Shown in pieces: positions 25,527-33,721 of a stretch of DNA of 64,000 bases. The stretch spans positions 1 to 64,000 of the forward strand of contig NZ_FNJL01000007.1 in the NCBI RefSeq assembly GCF_900104515.1, written 5' to 3'. This stretch comes from Paracidovorax cattleyae. GTDB lineage: Bacteria; Pseudomonadota; Gammaproteobacteria; Burkholderiales; Burkholderiaceae_C. The position numbers and the translations under genes were made by a program. The notes under the pieces are model-generated. The model saw only the letters and a program-made list of their open reading frames with translations, was not told the DNA's origin and searched no databases. Each line of letters starts with the position of its first letter. Within the stretch, counting starts at the first letter, position 1.

Positions 25527-26411
25527 TCAGAAAACGTGCAGCAGCCGCAGGTTGATGCGCGCGTTTTCCTTGAAGCCGTTGCTCACCCTCAGGTCGCGGC
25601 CCAGGGTCACCATCAGTTGCATGGCGGGCTGGATGAAGTGACTGGCCCCGATGCTCACCTTGCGCTGGCGGACCTCGTCGTCGTTGGCCACGCCATCCAC
25701 CCGCGTGGCGCCGCCCTAGGTCTGCGAGATGCCCACGAAGGCGTTGGTACCGGGCGTGAACTGGTATCTCAGATAAACCTGGCCCTGGTCGATCCGGTCC
25801 TGCTTCAGCGTGCGGCCTGTGGGACCGGAGTCGTCGTTCCTGCCATGGAACATCGAATCGAAGGTCAGATCGATGTGCCAGTGCGGGGTCAGCCCTTTCA
25901 CGAAGCCGACCTGCAGGTCGAACTTCCAGCGGTTCTCGCCCAGGTTCAGCGCGCGATTGCGGTCGTAGCTGCCGGTGGGCAGATACAGGTAAGGTGAGAT
26001 GCCCAGATAGGTGCTGAACTCCGGATCGTTCACCAGCCAGGCCGGCGCCGCCAGGATCACGTCGCCCACGCCGCTGGTGCGCCCCAGCGCGGCGGTGTCC
26101 CGCCCGGCATCCAGCCGGCCGAAGGGCAGCAGTACCTGCGGCGCCACGGTCAGGCCGCCCACGCTCATGTAGCGCACCAGGCGCAGGATGCCCACGTCCG
26201 AGGTCAGCCGTGCATCGATCGGCACCTGTTGGCCCTGCGCGTAGAGCCGGTCCCGCTGGGAGTGCTGGTAATAGAGAAGGCCTGCGGTCGTGCCCGCAGG
26301 TGCCGGCACATAGTCACCCGGATCGACGTCGATAGCCCACGCGGAAAGCGGCAGCAGCGCCATGGCCAGCGAGCCACCGGCCTGGTGCAGAAGTGAACGG
26401 GTTGCAGTCAT
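25527..26411 (-). pseudogene. Outer-membrane porin-like protein (phenol-degradation MetA/SphA family) with in-frame amber
   Basis: A 294-codon frame with signal peptide (LAMALLPLSAWA) and the family start IDVDPGDYVPAPAGTTAGLLYYQHSQRD (in pieces), then alternating beta-strand segments (FSTYLGISPYLYLPTGSYD, WHIDLTFDSMFHG) and a terminal Phe (LLHVF). At 25716-25718 a TAG interrupts the otherwise intact frame after GISQT; the following 62 codons stay in phase (GGATRVDG ... RINLRLLHVF). Relatives, as remembered, have Tyr there, so one substitution explains it. The truncated protein would lack the last strands. It converges on the decayed synthetase and may have served nitrile or aromatic uptake. 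Confidence 0.75.
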
Positions 26412-26645
26412 GGAAGAACGGCTCCTATCGAGGAAGGTTGGCGTGCCCGCGGTGGGGCGGAAGGCGGCGGACGCACAGAGGGTGTCTGCCGCTCCAGGCC
26501 ACGATAGAAATTCGGAAGCTTCCGGGCTGTGCTGGCATGGACGCACCGATGTGTCCGGTGGGACAAGGCCTGCAAATGCCCTCAGGGTGATGGGGCCGCG
26601 GCGTACGGCAGCGCAGCGGCATACCGCAGCTGCAACCGGCAGGCG

Positions 26646-27947
26646 TCAGTGCCCCTGCAGTTGCTGCACCACGGCCGCGGCAGTGGCCCGCGCGGCGCCC
26701 CGGTGCGCCTGGGTGAAAGCCAGTGCACGGTCCTGGGTGGCGGAGAGCGCGCCCGCGTCGTGCACCAGGGCCCTGGCGGCCGCAACGCCTTCGGCCATGT
26801 CGGCCACGCGCAGCGCGGCGCCCGCCTCGCAGGCCAGCCGCGCCGCCTCGGCGAAGTTGAAGGTGTGGGGGCCGGCGACCACGGGGCATCCGCAGGCCGC
26901 GGCCTCGATCAGGTTCTGCCCGCCCAGCGGCGCGAAGCTGCCTCCCAGCAGCGCCGCGTGCGCCAGGCCGTAATAGAGCGCCATCTCGCCCAGCGAATCG
27001 CCCAGCCACACGTCGGCGGCGCCAGGCGTGCCGGCCCAGCCGCTGCGGCTGGAGACGGTGAGACCGGCCGCCTCGATGCGCTGGCGCACCTCGGCCACGC
27101 GCTGCGGATGGCGCGGCACCACCAGCCACTGCACGCCGGCATTGGCCATGCTTTCGGTGGTGGACTGCGAGGCATGCAAGGCGTCCAGCCACATCGCTTC
27201 CTCGCCCTCGCGGCTGCTGGCCAGCAATACCACGGGGCGCGGATGGGCGTCACGCCATGCCCTGCCCTGTGCCAGCTGCGCCGCATCGGGCACCACGTCG
27301 AATTTCAGGTTGCCGAAGACGCCCTCCACCCGGGCGCCGGCCACGCGCAGGCGTTCGGCATCGGCCCCGGTCTGCGCCCAGACCGCCGACAGGCCTGCAT
27401 AGGCCGGCCGTGCCAGCCAGGCCCAGCGGCGAGCGCCGGCCAGCGACTTCTCGTTGAGACGGGCATTGGCCAGCACCAGCGGAATGCCGTGCTGCCGGCA
27501 GCCCGCCACCAGATTGGGCCAGATCTCGGTTTCCATGAGCACGCCGATCGCGGGCCGGAAATGCTCCAGGAAGCGGCCGACGGCTCCGGGCGTGTCCCAC
27601 GGCTGCCAGACCTGCAAGTCACCGGGCTGCAGCAGCCCGGCCCCTTCTGCACGCCCTGTGGCAGTGCCGTGGGTCAACAGCAGGCGCATGCCGGGCAATG
27701 GGGTGCGTAACTCTTTCAGCAGGATGGCCGCTGCACGGGTTTCACCCAGCGATACGGCATGGATCCAGACCAGCGGCCCGGCTGGCGAATCGCTCCTCGC
27801 TGCCGCGGCCTGGCCATAGCGCCCGAAGCGCTCCTCCACCGCATGACCGTAGCCCGGCTCGGCCACGGCGCGGCGTCGGAGCTTGCGCAGCAGCAAGGGC
27901 CGCGCGCACCACATGAGCGCGGAATAAACGGCGCGGGAGAAGCTCAC
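26646..27947 (-). CDS. waaA: 3-deoxy-D-manno-octulosonic acid (Kdo) transferase
   Basis: A 433-aa inner-membrane glycosyltransferase that attaches Kdo to lipid IVA. An N-terminal anchor region (FSRAVYSALMWCARPLLLRK) is followed by WIHAVSLGETRAA, LLLTHGTATGR, METEIWPNLV and the C-terminal GGSFAPLGGQNLIEAAACG, all diagnostic for WaaA/KdtA. It starts with GTG inside the stop of the preceding hydrolase gene (GTGA overlap). Together with the sugar-phosphate mutase upstream it forms an envelope-biosynthesis transcript. Confidence 0.93.
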   Translation of the reverse strand: MSFSRAVYSALMWCARPLLLRKLRRRAVAEPGYGHAVEERFGRYGQAAAARSDSPAGPLVWIHAVSLGETRAAAILLKELRTPLPGMRLLLTHGTATGRAEGAGLLQPGDLQVWQPWDTPGAVGRFLEHFRPAIGVLMETEIWPNLVAGCRQHGIPLVLANARLNEKSLAGARRWAWLARPAYAGLSAVWAQTGADAERLRVAGARVEGVFGNLKFDVVPDAAQLAQGRAWRDAHPRPVVLLASSREGEEAMWLDALHASQSTTESMANAGVQWLVVPRHPQRVAEVRQRIEAAGLTVSSRSGWAGTPGAADVWLGDSLGEMALYYGLAHAALLGGSFAPLGGQNLIEAAACGCPVVAGPHTFNFAEAARLACEAGAALRVADMAEGVAAARALVHDAGALSATQDRALAFTQAHRGAARATAAAVVQQLQGH

Positions 27948-28696
27948 GGCGCCACGCGGCACGTGGATGCGGTCCAGCCCGCCTTGGCGCGTTCCGCAAT
28001 GACGAGCCAGTCTCCCGTCCCGGGAGCTTCGGCCATGCGCTGGCCTCCGGGTGCCCAGAATGCGCTGCGGCCCACGCAGTCGTAGCCTCCGGTCGGTGCG
28101 CCGTGGTTCGCCAGCAGTACCGCCATGCCGCAGCGCTGCGCGTGGCCCTGGGCGCATGTCGTGTCGTGCGCATGGCCGCCGCTGGAGATCACCATCCCCG
28201 CGGCATACAGCGCCGCCCCTGCGCGGGCAGCCGCCTCCGCATGCGATGCATGGGAGATGTCGGCGCACACCGCCATGGCCACCGGCAGGCCCTCGAAGGG
28301 GTGTACCTGCGCCTCTTCGGTGCCTGGCTCGGCGTGCACTTCCTCCCCGGGATGCAGGTGGCGCTTGCGGTAGATGTGCGTGCTGCCGTCCGGCCGGAAG
28401 ATGAAGGCGCCGATCCCCGGGCGCCCCGTGCCGCCCAGGGGTGGCGCTGCAGCGCCCACCACCAGGGCCGTGCCGTGGCGGTACGCGGCCTCGCGCAGGG
28501 GCGCGAACAGCGCACCCCCGGGATGCGCGGCCCAGCCTGCGAGGCCCGGCAGGTCGTAGCCGGTGAGCGAGAGCTCGGGAAAGACCAGCAGCCGAACGCC
28601 TTCCGCGGCCGCGGCCTCGGCGAAGCGCAGGTGGTTGCCGATATTCGCTTCCGGCCCGCCGGGCAGCGACGAAACCTGGGCCGCAGCGACGCGCAT
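27944..28696 (-). CDS. Nitrilase-superfamily carbon-nitrogen hydrolase
   Basis: A 250-aa hydrolase with the Glu-Lys-Cys triad: LLVFPELSLTGYD (Glu ~41), YRKRHLHPGEE (Lys ~111) and AVCADISHASH (Cys ~145). The start MRVAAAQVSS is typical. The size fits branch members acting on small amides or carbamoyl compounds rather than true nitrilases. It sits between the mutase gene (11 bases upstream) and waaA (GTGA overlap); a role in envelope metabolism is not evident. The substrate is unknown. Confidence 0.85.
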   Translation of the reverse strand: MRVAAAQVSSLPGGPEANIGNHLRFAEAAAAEGVRLLVFPELSLTGYDLPGLAGWAAHPGGALFAPLREAAYRHGTALVVGAAAPPLGGTGRPGIGAFIFRPDGSTHIYRKRHLHPGEEVHAEPGTEEAQVHPFEGLPVAMAVCADISHASHAEAAARAGAALYAAGMVISSGGHAHDTTCAQGHAQRCGMAVLLANHGAPTGGYDCVGRSAFWAPGGQRMAEAPGTGDWLVIAERAKAGWTASTCRVAP

Positions 28697-28707
28697 CGCC
28701 GCGCTCC

Positions 28708-30096
28708 TCAATGCGCGGCCGCGCCCGGTGCGGCGCCGGGCTTCACGCGCTGCAGCAGCTCCAGCATGGCGGCTTCGATGCGATGCAGGGCCTCGGACGT
28801 GTGCCCCTCGAAGCGCAGCACCAGCACCGGCGTGGTGTTGCTTGCACGGATCAGGCCGAAGCCGTCCGGCCAGTCCACCCGCAACCCGTCGATGGTGCTG
28901 ATGCGTGCGGTTTCGGGGAACGCGCCCTGCGCCAGCGCCTGCAGCTCGGCCGTCAGGCGGTGGGGCTCGCCCTCTTCGCAGGCCACGTTCAGCTCGGGCG
29001 TGGAATGGCTCGTGGGCAAGTCGTTGAGCACCGCGCTCGGGTCGGCATGGCGGCTCAGGATCTCGAGCAGGCGGCAGCCGGCGTAGGTGCCGTCGTCGAA
29101 GCCGAACCAGCGCTCCTTGAAGAAGATGTGGCCGCTCATCTCGCCACCCAGCGGGGAGTCGAGTTCCTTCATGCGGGCCTTGATGAGCGAGTGGCCGGTC
29201 TTGTACATCACCGCCTGCCCGCCCACGGCTTCGATGGCAGGCGCCAGGCGCTGGGTGCACTTCACGTCGAACAGGATGGGAGCGCCTGGCACGCGCGAGA
29301 GCACGTCGCGCGCGAACAGCATCATCTGGCGGTCGGGGAAGATGTTCTGCCCGTCCTTGGTGACGATGCCCAGCCGGTCGCCATCGCCGTCGAACGCCAG
29401 GCCCAGTTCGGCGTCGCTCTCCTGCAGTGCGCGGATCAGGTCGCGCAGGTTCTCGGGCTTGCTGGGGTCCGGATGGTGGTTGGGAAAGCTGCCGTCCACC
29501 TGGGAGAACAGCTCGATCACCTCGCAGCCCAGCGCACGGAAGATGCCGGGAGCGGAGGCGCCCGCGATGCCGTTGCCGCTGTCCACCACGATCTTGATGG
29601 GGCGCTCGAGCTTCACGTCGGACGTGATGCGCTGCGCGTAGGCGGCCAGCACGTCGGCCTGCCGCACCGATCCCCCGGGCTGCAGCTGCCAGCTTTCCTC
29701 TTCCATCGTACGGCGCAGGCCCTGGATCTCCTCCCCGTAGATGGCGCGGCCGGCCAGCACCATCTTGAAGCCGTTGTAGTCCTTGGGATTGTGGCTGCCC
29801 GTCACCTGGATGCCGCTCTGGCACAGGGTGTGGGCCGCGAAGTACAGCATCGGCGTGGTGACGGCGCCGACGTCGATCACTTCGATGCCGGCATCCACCA
29901 GTCCTTCGATCAGCGCGCGGGACAATGCCGGACCGGACAGCCGCCCGTCCCGGCCCACCGCCACGGTGGCCTGGCCTTCGCGGCGGGCCGCCGTGCCGAA
30001 CGCGCGGCCCAGGGCGCGCGCGACATCTTCGGTCAGGGTGGTCGGCACGACGCCGCGGATATCGTAGGCCTTGAAAATGGCGGAATGAAGCTGCAC
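28708..30096 (-). CDS. Phosphomannomutase/phosphoglucomutase
   Basis: A 462-aa alpha-D-phosphohexomutase interconverting hexose 1- and 6-phosphates for lipopolysaccharide and exopolysaccharide precursors. The phospho-serine loop TGSHNPKDYNGFK, metal loop DGDGDRLG, sugar loop GGEMSGH and phosphate-binding RASNTTPVLVLR are all present, as in AlgC. It starts with GTG (VQLHSAIFKAYDIRG) with AAAGGAA upstream; the ATG options are too far inside. It is the first gene of the minus-strand envelope operon with the hydrolase and waaA. Confidence 0.93.
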   Translation of the reverse strand: MQLHSAIFKAYDIRGVVPTTLTEDVARALGRAFGTAARREGQATVAVGRDGRLSGPALSRALIEGLVDAGIEVIDVGAVTTPMLYFAAHTLCQSGIQVTGSHNPKDYNGFKMVLAGRAIYGEEIQGLRRTMEEESWQLQPGGSVRQADVLAAYAQRITSDVKLERPIKIVVDSGNGIAGASAPGIFRALGCEVIELFSQVDGSFPNHHPDPSKPENLRDLIRALQESDAELGLAFDGDGDRLGIVTKDGQNIFPDRQMMLFARDVLSRVPGAPILFDVKCTQRLAPAIEAVGGQAVMYKTGHSLIKARMKELDSPLGGEMSGHIFFKERWFGFDDGTYAGCRLLEILSRHADPSAVLNDLPTSHSTPELNVACEEGEPHRLTAELQALAQGAFPETARISTIDGLRVDWPDGFGLIRASNTTPVLVLRFEGHTSEALHRIEAAMLELLQRVKPGAAPGAAAH

Positions 30097-30363
30097 GGGA
30101 AGGTTCCTTTGCTGGCAGGCCCGCGACGCGGCCGCGGCGCGGCAGGGGTTGGGCCGGTGGAGCGGATGCGGCGTGCCCCGGGTACCGGAGGCGCGCCATC
30201 TGCGGATTCGCGGGCGATTGTAGGCGTCGCGCACGCCCCCCGCAGGCAGGCCACGCGTAGGCGGAGGCCGCATCTTGGCGCCTGCCGGCCCGGGCCGCAG
30301 GCACGCCATGCACAGGTCCGGAAACGGCCAGCGCCGTACCGTCCGGCGCCTATGATGGCCTGC

Positions 30364-31959
30364 ATGGAATCGCCCGACGCCCCCAAAGCCCCGCCCAACG
30401 CCGACGCGCTGGACGACGGCCGCTACCTGGCCCTCGCCGCGCGCGACGCGCGTTTCGACGGACGGTTCTTTACCGGGGTGACTTCCACGGGCATCTACTG
30501 CCGGCCCGTCTGCGCGGTCCGCACGCCGCGCCGCGAGAACTGCCGCTTCTTCGCGCTGGCAGCCCAGGCGGAAAACGCCGGCTTCCGGCCCTGCCTGCGC
30601 TGCCGGCCCGAACTTGCGCCGCGCGTTCCGGCCTGGTCCGTGCAGGACGCACGCAGCATCCTGGTGCGCGAAGCCCTGCGCTTTCTGGATGCGGAAGGGG
30701 CCTGGGACGCTGCCGTGGCAGGAAGCGGCGCCAGCGCTCCCATCCAGTGCCTGGCGGCACGCCTGGGCGTGAGCGACCGGCACCTGCGCCGCGTGTTCGA
30801 GGCGGCCCTCGGCATCTCGCCGCTGCAATATCTGCAGACGCGCCGGCTGCTGACGGCCAAGCAACTGCTCACCGACACCGACCTGCCCGTGACCCAGGTC
30901 GCGCTGGCCAGCGGCTTCGGCAGCGTCCGGCGCTTCAATGCTGCCTTTTCCGGGCACTACCGGCTGCAACCCACGGCGCTGCGCCGCACGGGCAGCCAGG
31001 CCGCCGCGGGCCCGGCCTCCGGAGCGGTGCGCCTGGCCTACCGGCCGCCGCTGGACATCGCGGCCCTGCTGGGCTTTTTCGCGCAGCGCCGCATCCACGG
31101 CATGGAAGCCGTGGATGCGGCCGCGGGCCTGGAACTGCGCCGCACGGCCAGGCTGCCGGACGCCGAAGGGCGCGAGTGCGTCGGCTGGCTGGCGGCACGG
31201 TTCGACAGCGGCATGGCAGGCGCGCGGAGCGGGGCGCCGAAACCGCATGTGGTCCTGAGCATATCGAGCAGCCTTCTTCCTGCCCTGCCGGGAGTCATCG
31301 CCAGGGCGCGCGGTATGCTGGACCTGGATGCGGACCCCGAGGCAATCAACGCGGTGCTGCACGGCGATTTTCCGCACGGCGACGGATTGCGCGTTCCGGG
31401 CACCTGGGACGGCTTCGAGCTGGCCGTGCGCGCCGTGCTCGGCCAGCAGGTCACGGTCGCAGCAGCCCGCACGCTGGCACAGCGCGTGGTGGAACGCTGG
31501 GGCGATCCCATCGCCACCCCCTGGCCGGATCTCTGCCGGCTGTTTCCGGCGCCTTCGGTGCTGGCGGGCTGCGACGGCGATGCGCTGGGCCGGCTCGGCA
31601 TCGTGCGCCAGCGCCAATCGGCCATTCTGGCGCTGTCCCATGCGGTGGCGGAAGGCCGCCTCGCGCTGCACGCCGCGGCCGATGTGGAGGCCACCATCGC
31701 GGCGCTGCGCGCATTGCCCGGCATCGGCGACTGGACGGCGCAGTACATCGCCATGCGCGCGCTGCGGTGGCCCGACGCCTTTCCCGCAGGCGACGTCGCG
31801 CTGCACAAGGCGCTGGCAGTACAGAACGCCCCCCGGCCAGCGAAGGCCGCCGAAGAAGCCTCTCAGGCATGGCGCCCCTGGCGCAGCTACGCCGTGGTGC
31901 GTGCCTGGGCCGGAGCGGGCATGCCGGAGCCGGACGGGTCCCGCTCGCCGCCCCCCTAG
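30364..31959 (+). CDS. Ada-like/AlkA fusion: DNA-3-methyladenine glycosylase II
   Basis: A 531-aa alkylation-repair protein. Residues 20-85 are the Ada zinc domain with Cys 46, 50, 77 and 80, spaced exactly as in Ada (46 corresponds to the methyl-phosphotriester acceptor). An AraC-type helix-turn-helix follows (LAARLGVSDRHLRRVF, TQVALASGFGSVRRFNAAF), then AlkA (residues ~225-510) with the helix-hairpin-helix LPGIGDWTAQYIAMRAL and catalytic Asp in AFPAGD. It should sense methylated backbone, activate repair genes and excise alkylated bases. Further in-frame ATGs at 30352 and 30355 are alternatives. ogt follows, so both may be in the adaptive response. Confidence 0.9.
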   Translation: MESPDAPKAPPNADALDDGRYLALAARDARFDGRFFTGVTSTGIYCRPVCAVRTPRRENCRFFALAAQAENAGFRPCLRCRPELAPRVPAWSVQDARSILVREALRFLDAEGAWDAAVAGSGASAPIQCLAARLGVSDRHLRRVFEAALGISPLQYLQTRRLLTAKQLLTDTDLPVTQVALASGFGSVRRFNAAFSGHYRLQPTALRRTGSQAAAGPASGAVRLAYRPPLDIAALLGFFAQRRIHGMEAVDAAAGLELRRTARLPDAEGRECVGWLAARFDSGMAGARSGAPKPHVVLSISSSLLPALPGVIARARGMLDLDADPEAINAVLHGDFPHGDGLRVPGTWDGFELAVRAVLGQQVTVAAARTLAQRVVERWGDPIATPWPDLCRLFPAPSVLAGCDGDALGRLGIVRQRQSAILALSHAVAEGRLALHAAADVEATIAALRALPGIGDWTAQYIAMRALRWPDAFPAGDVALHKALAVQNAPRPAKAAEEASQAWRPWRSYAVVRAWAGAGMPEPDGSRSPPP

Positions 31960-32029
31960 CCATCCGCAGTGCGCCAGCCTGCCTCCACCCACGCTTCCGA
32001 TCCCTCTCTTTCACCGACAGAGTCCCGCC

Positions 32030-32638
32030 ATGCCGTTCGCACCCTCTTCCCAGTCCGCCCTCGTCCAGATGCGCATCTCCAGCCCGCTCGGAGACATGCG
32101 CCTTGCTGCCTCGCCCGGGGGCCTTGCGGGAATCTGGTTCGAAGGACAGCGCCACCAGCCCACCGACCACCTCGACGGCCCCGGGGCCTGGCCGCACGAC
32201 CCAGCCCATCCCGTCCTGGTCGCGGCGGCCTCGCAACTGCGCGAATACCTGGAAGGACGGCGCAGCCGGTTCGACCTCCCGCTCGATCTCTCGGCCGGTA
32301 CTGCCTTCCAGCGCGATGTCTGGCAGGCACTGGTGGAAATACCGCACGGCGCCGTCACCAGCTATGCGGGCCTGGCGCGCGCCCTGGGCCGTCCGCTGGC
32401 AATGCGGGCCGTGGGCGCGGCGGTCGGGCGCAATCCGGTCAGCGTGATCGTGCCGTGCCACCGGGTGCTCGGGTCGGACGGCACCCTCACCGGGTACGCC
32501 GGCGGCCTGCCGCGCAAAACCGCCCTGCTGCGGCTGGAAGGTGCGCTGCCGGACCACCTGCGCACCCTGCCCCTCTGGCAGGAATGCGACGCCACGGCCT
32601 GCAGCACCCAGGGCCTGCGCACCGGGGTGGCTGCGTGA
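32030..32638 (+). CDS. ogt: Methylated-DNA-protein-cysteine methyltransferase
   Basis: A 202-aa suicide enzyme that removes methyl groups from O6-methylguanine. The acceptor motif is IVPCHRVLGSDG, followed by LTGYAGGLPRK and preceded by FQRDVWQALVEIPHG with the helix-turn-helix MRAVGAAVGRNP containing the Arg finger. A ~25-residue C-terminal tail is unusual. Its stop overlaps the GTG of the exporter gene (GTGA). It lies 70 bases after the Ada/AlkA fusion on the same strand. Confidence 0.93.
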   Translation: MPFAPSSQSALVQMRISSPLGDMRLAASPGGLAGIWFEGQRHQPTDHLDGPGAWPHDPAHPVLVAAASQLREYLEGRRSRFDLPLDLSAGTAFQRDVWQALVEIPHGAVTSYAGLARALGRPLAMRAVGAAVGRNPVSVIVPCHRVLGSDGTLTGYAGGLPRKTALLRLEGALPDHLRTLPLWQECDATACSTQGLRTGVAA

Positions 32639-33540
32639 ACGCGGCAACCGGCGTGCTGCCCGCCCGCCGCTGGCTCGGCGAATTCCTGCTGCTTTCCGCG
32701 CTCTGGGGCGCCTCCTTCCTGTTCATGCGCCTGGGCGCGGCCGAATTCGGCCCGCTGCCCACGGCGGGACTGCGCGTGGCGCTGGCCTCCCTGTTCCTCT
32801 GGCCCATCCTGCTGCACCAGGGCCAGTGGCCTGCGCTGCGCCGCCACTGGAAGCCCATCCTGCTGGGCGGCGTCATCAACTCCGCCATCCCTTTCGCGCT
32901 CTATGCCTGGGCCGTGCTGCACATCACCACGGGACTGTCGTCCATCCTGAATGCCACCGTGCCGCTGTTCGGCGCGCTGGTGGCCTGGCTGTGGCTCGGC
33001 GACCGCATCGGCCGGCTGCGATGGGCCGGGCTGGCGATCGGTTTCGCGGGCGTGGCGCTGCTCGCCTGGCGCGCGCCCGCATCGATCGGCTTCAAGTCGG
33101 GCCACGCCATCTGGGCGGTCGGCGCCTGCCTGCTGGCCACCACCTGCTATGCCGTGGGTGCCAGCTACGCCCGGCGGCACCTGACCGGGCTGCCGCCGCT
33201 GGCCACGGCCACGGGCAGCCAGCTGGGCGCCGCCCTCGCGCTCGCCCTGCCCGCGCTGGGGTCCTGGCCGGCCCGGGCCCCAGGCCCCGGGGCCTGGGCC
33301 GCGGTCATCGCGATCGCCGTGCTGTGCACGGGCATTGCCTACATCCTGTACTTCCGGCTCATCGCGCACGCCGGGCCGAGCCGGGCGCTCGCCGTGACCT
33401 TCCTCGCCCCCGTGTTCGCGGTGGCCTACGGCGCCCTGTTCCTGGGCGAAACGGTTACACCGTGGATGATCGGCTGCGGCGCGGTCATCGTGTGCGGGAC
33501 CATGCTCTCCACCGGACTGGTGCGCCCCCGCGGACGTTGA
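32635..33540 (+). CDS. DMT-superfamily transporter, EamA family
   Basis: A 301-aa inner-membrane protein with ten predicted membrane helices in two EamA repeats (first from WLGEFLLLSALWGASFLF, second from AIWAVGACLLATTCYA). The repeat signatures LGDRIGRLRWAGLAIGFAGV and FLAPVFAVAYGALFLGETV are clear. The GTG start overlaps the ogt stop (GTGA). Such proteins export amino acids, nucleosides or other metabolites; the substrate is not known. Coupling to ogt may be only transcriptional convenience. Confidence 0.85.
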   Translation: MNAATGVLPARRWLGEFLLLSALWGASFLFMRLGAAEFGPLPTAGLRVALASLFLWPILLHQGQWPALRRHWKPILLGGVINSAIPFALYAWAVLHITTGLSSILNATVPLFGALVAWLWLGDRIGRLRWAGLAIGFAGVALLAWRAPASIGFKSGHAIWAVGACLLATTCYAVGASYARRHLTGLPPLATATGSQLGAALALALPALGSWPARAPGPGAWAAVIAIAVLCTGIAYILYFRLIAHAGPSRALAVTFLAPVFAVAYGALFLGETVTPWMIGCGAVIVCGTMLSTGLVRPRGR

Positions 33541-33721
33541 CCGGGAGGCCGCGGCGCACCGCTCCGGTGCAACGCGACAATTTGTGAAATCGCGGCAGCA
33601 ATTGCCGCCTGGATCACATCGCGAGCGCCTAAACTCGGCCACATGCCCGACATTGCCCGCCAAGCCCGAGCACTCCCGGCCCCCCGGTCCGGGAGGCCGG
33701 GCATGGCACGGGGGGCACTCC

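Noticed and set aside
25716-25718. TAG read as pyrrolysine or programmed read-through
   Set aside because: No pyl genes or read-through context are known for this group; a Tyr-to-stop change is simpler.
28711-30363. Long plus-strand frame opposite the mutase gene, continuous with the Ada/AlkA frame
   Set aside because: Homology begins only at about 30380; the rest is the shadow of the minus-strand phosphomutase.
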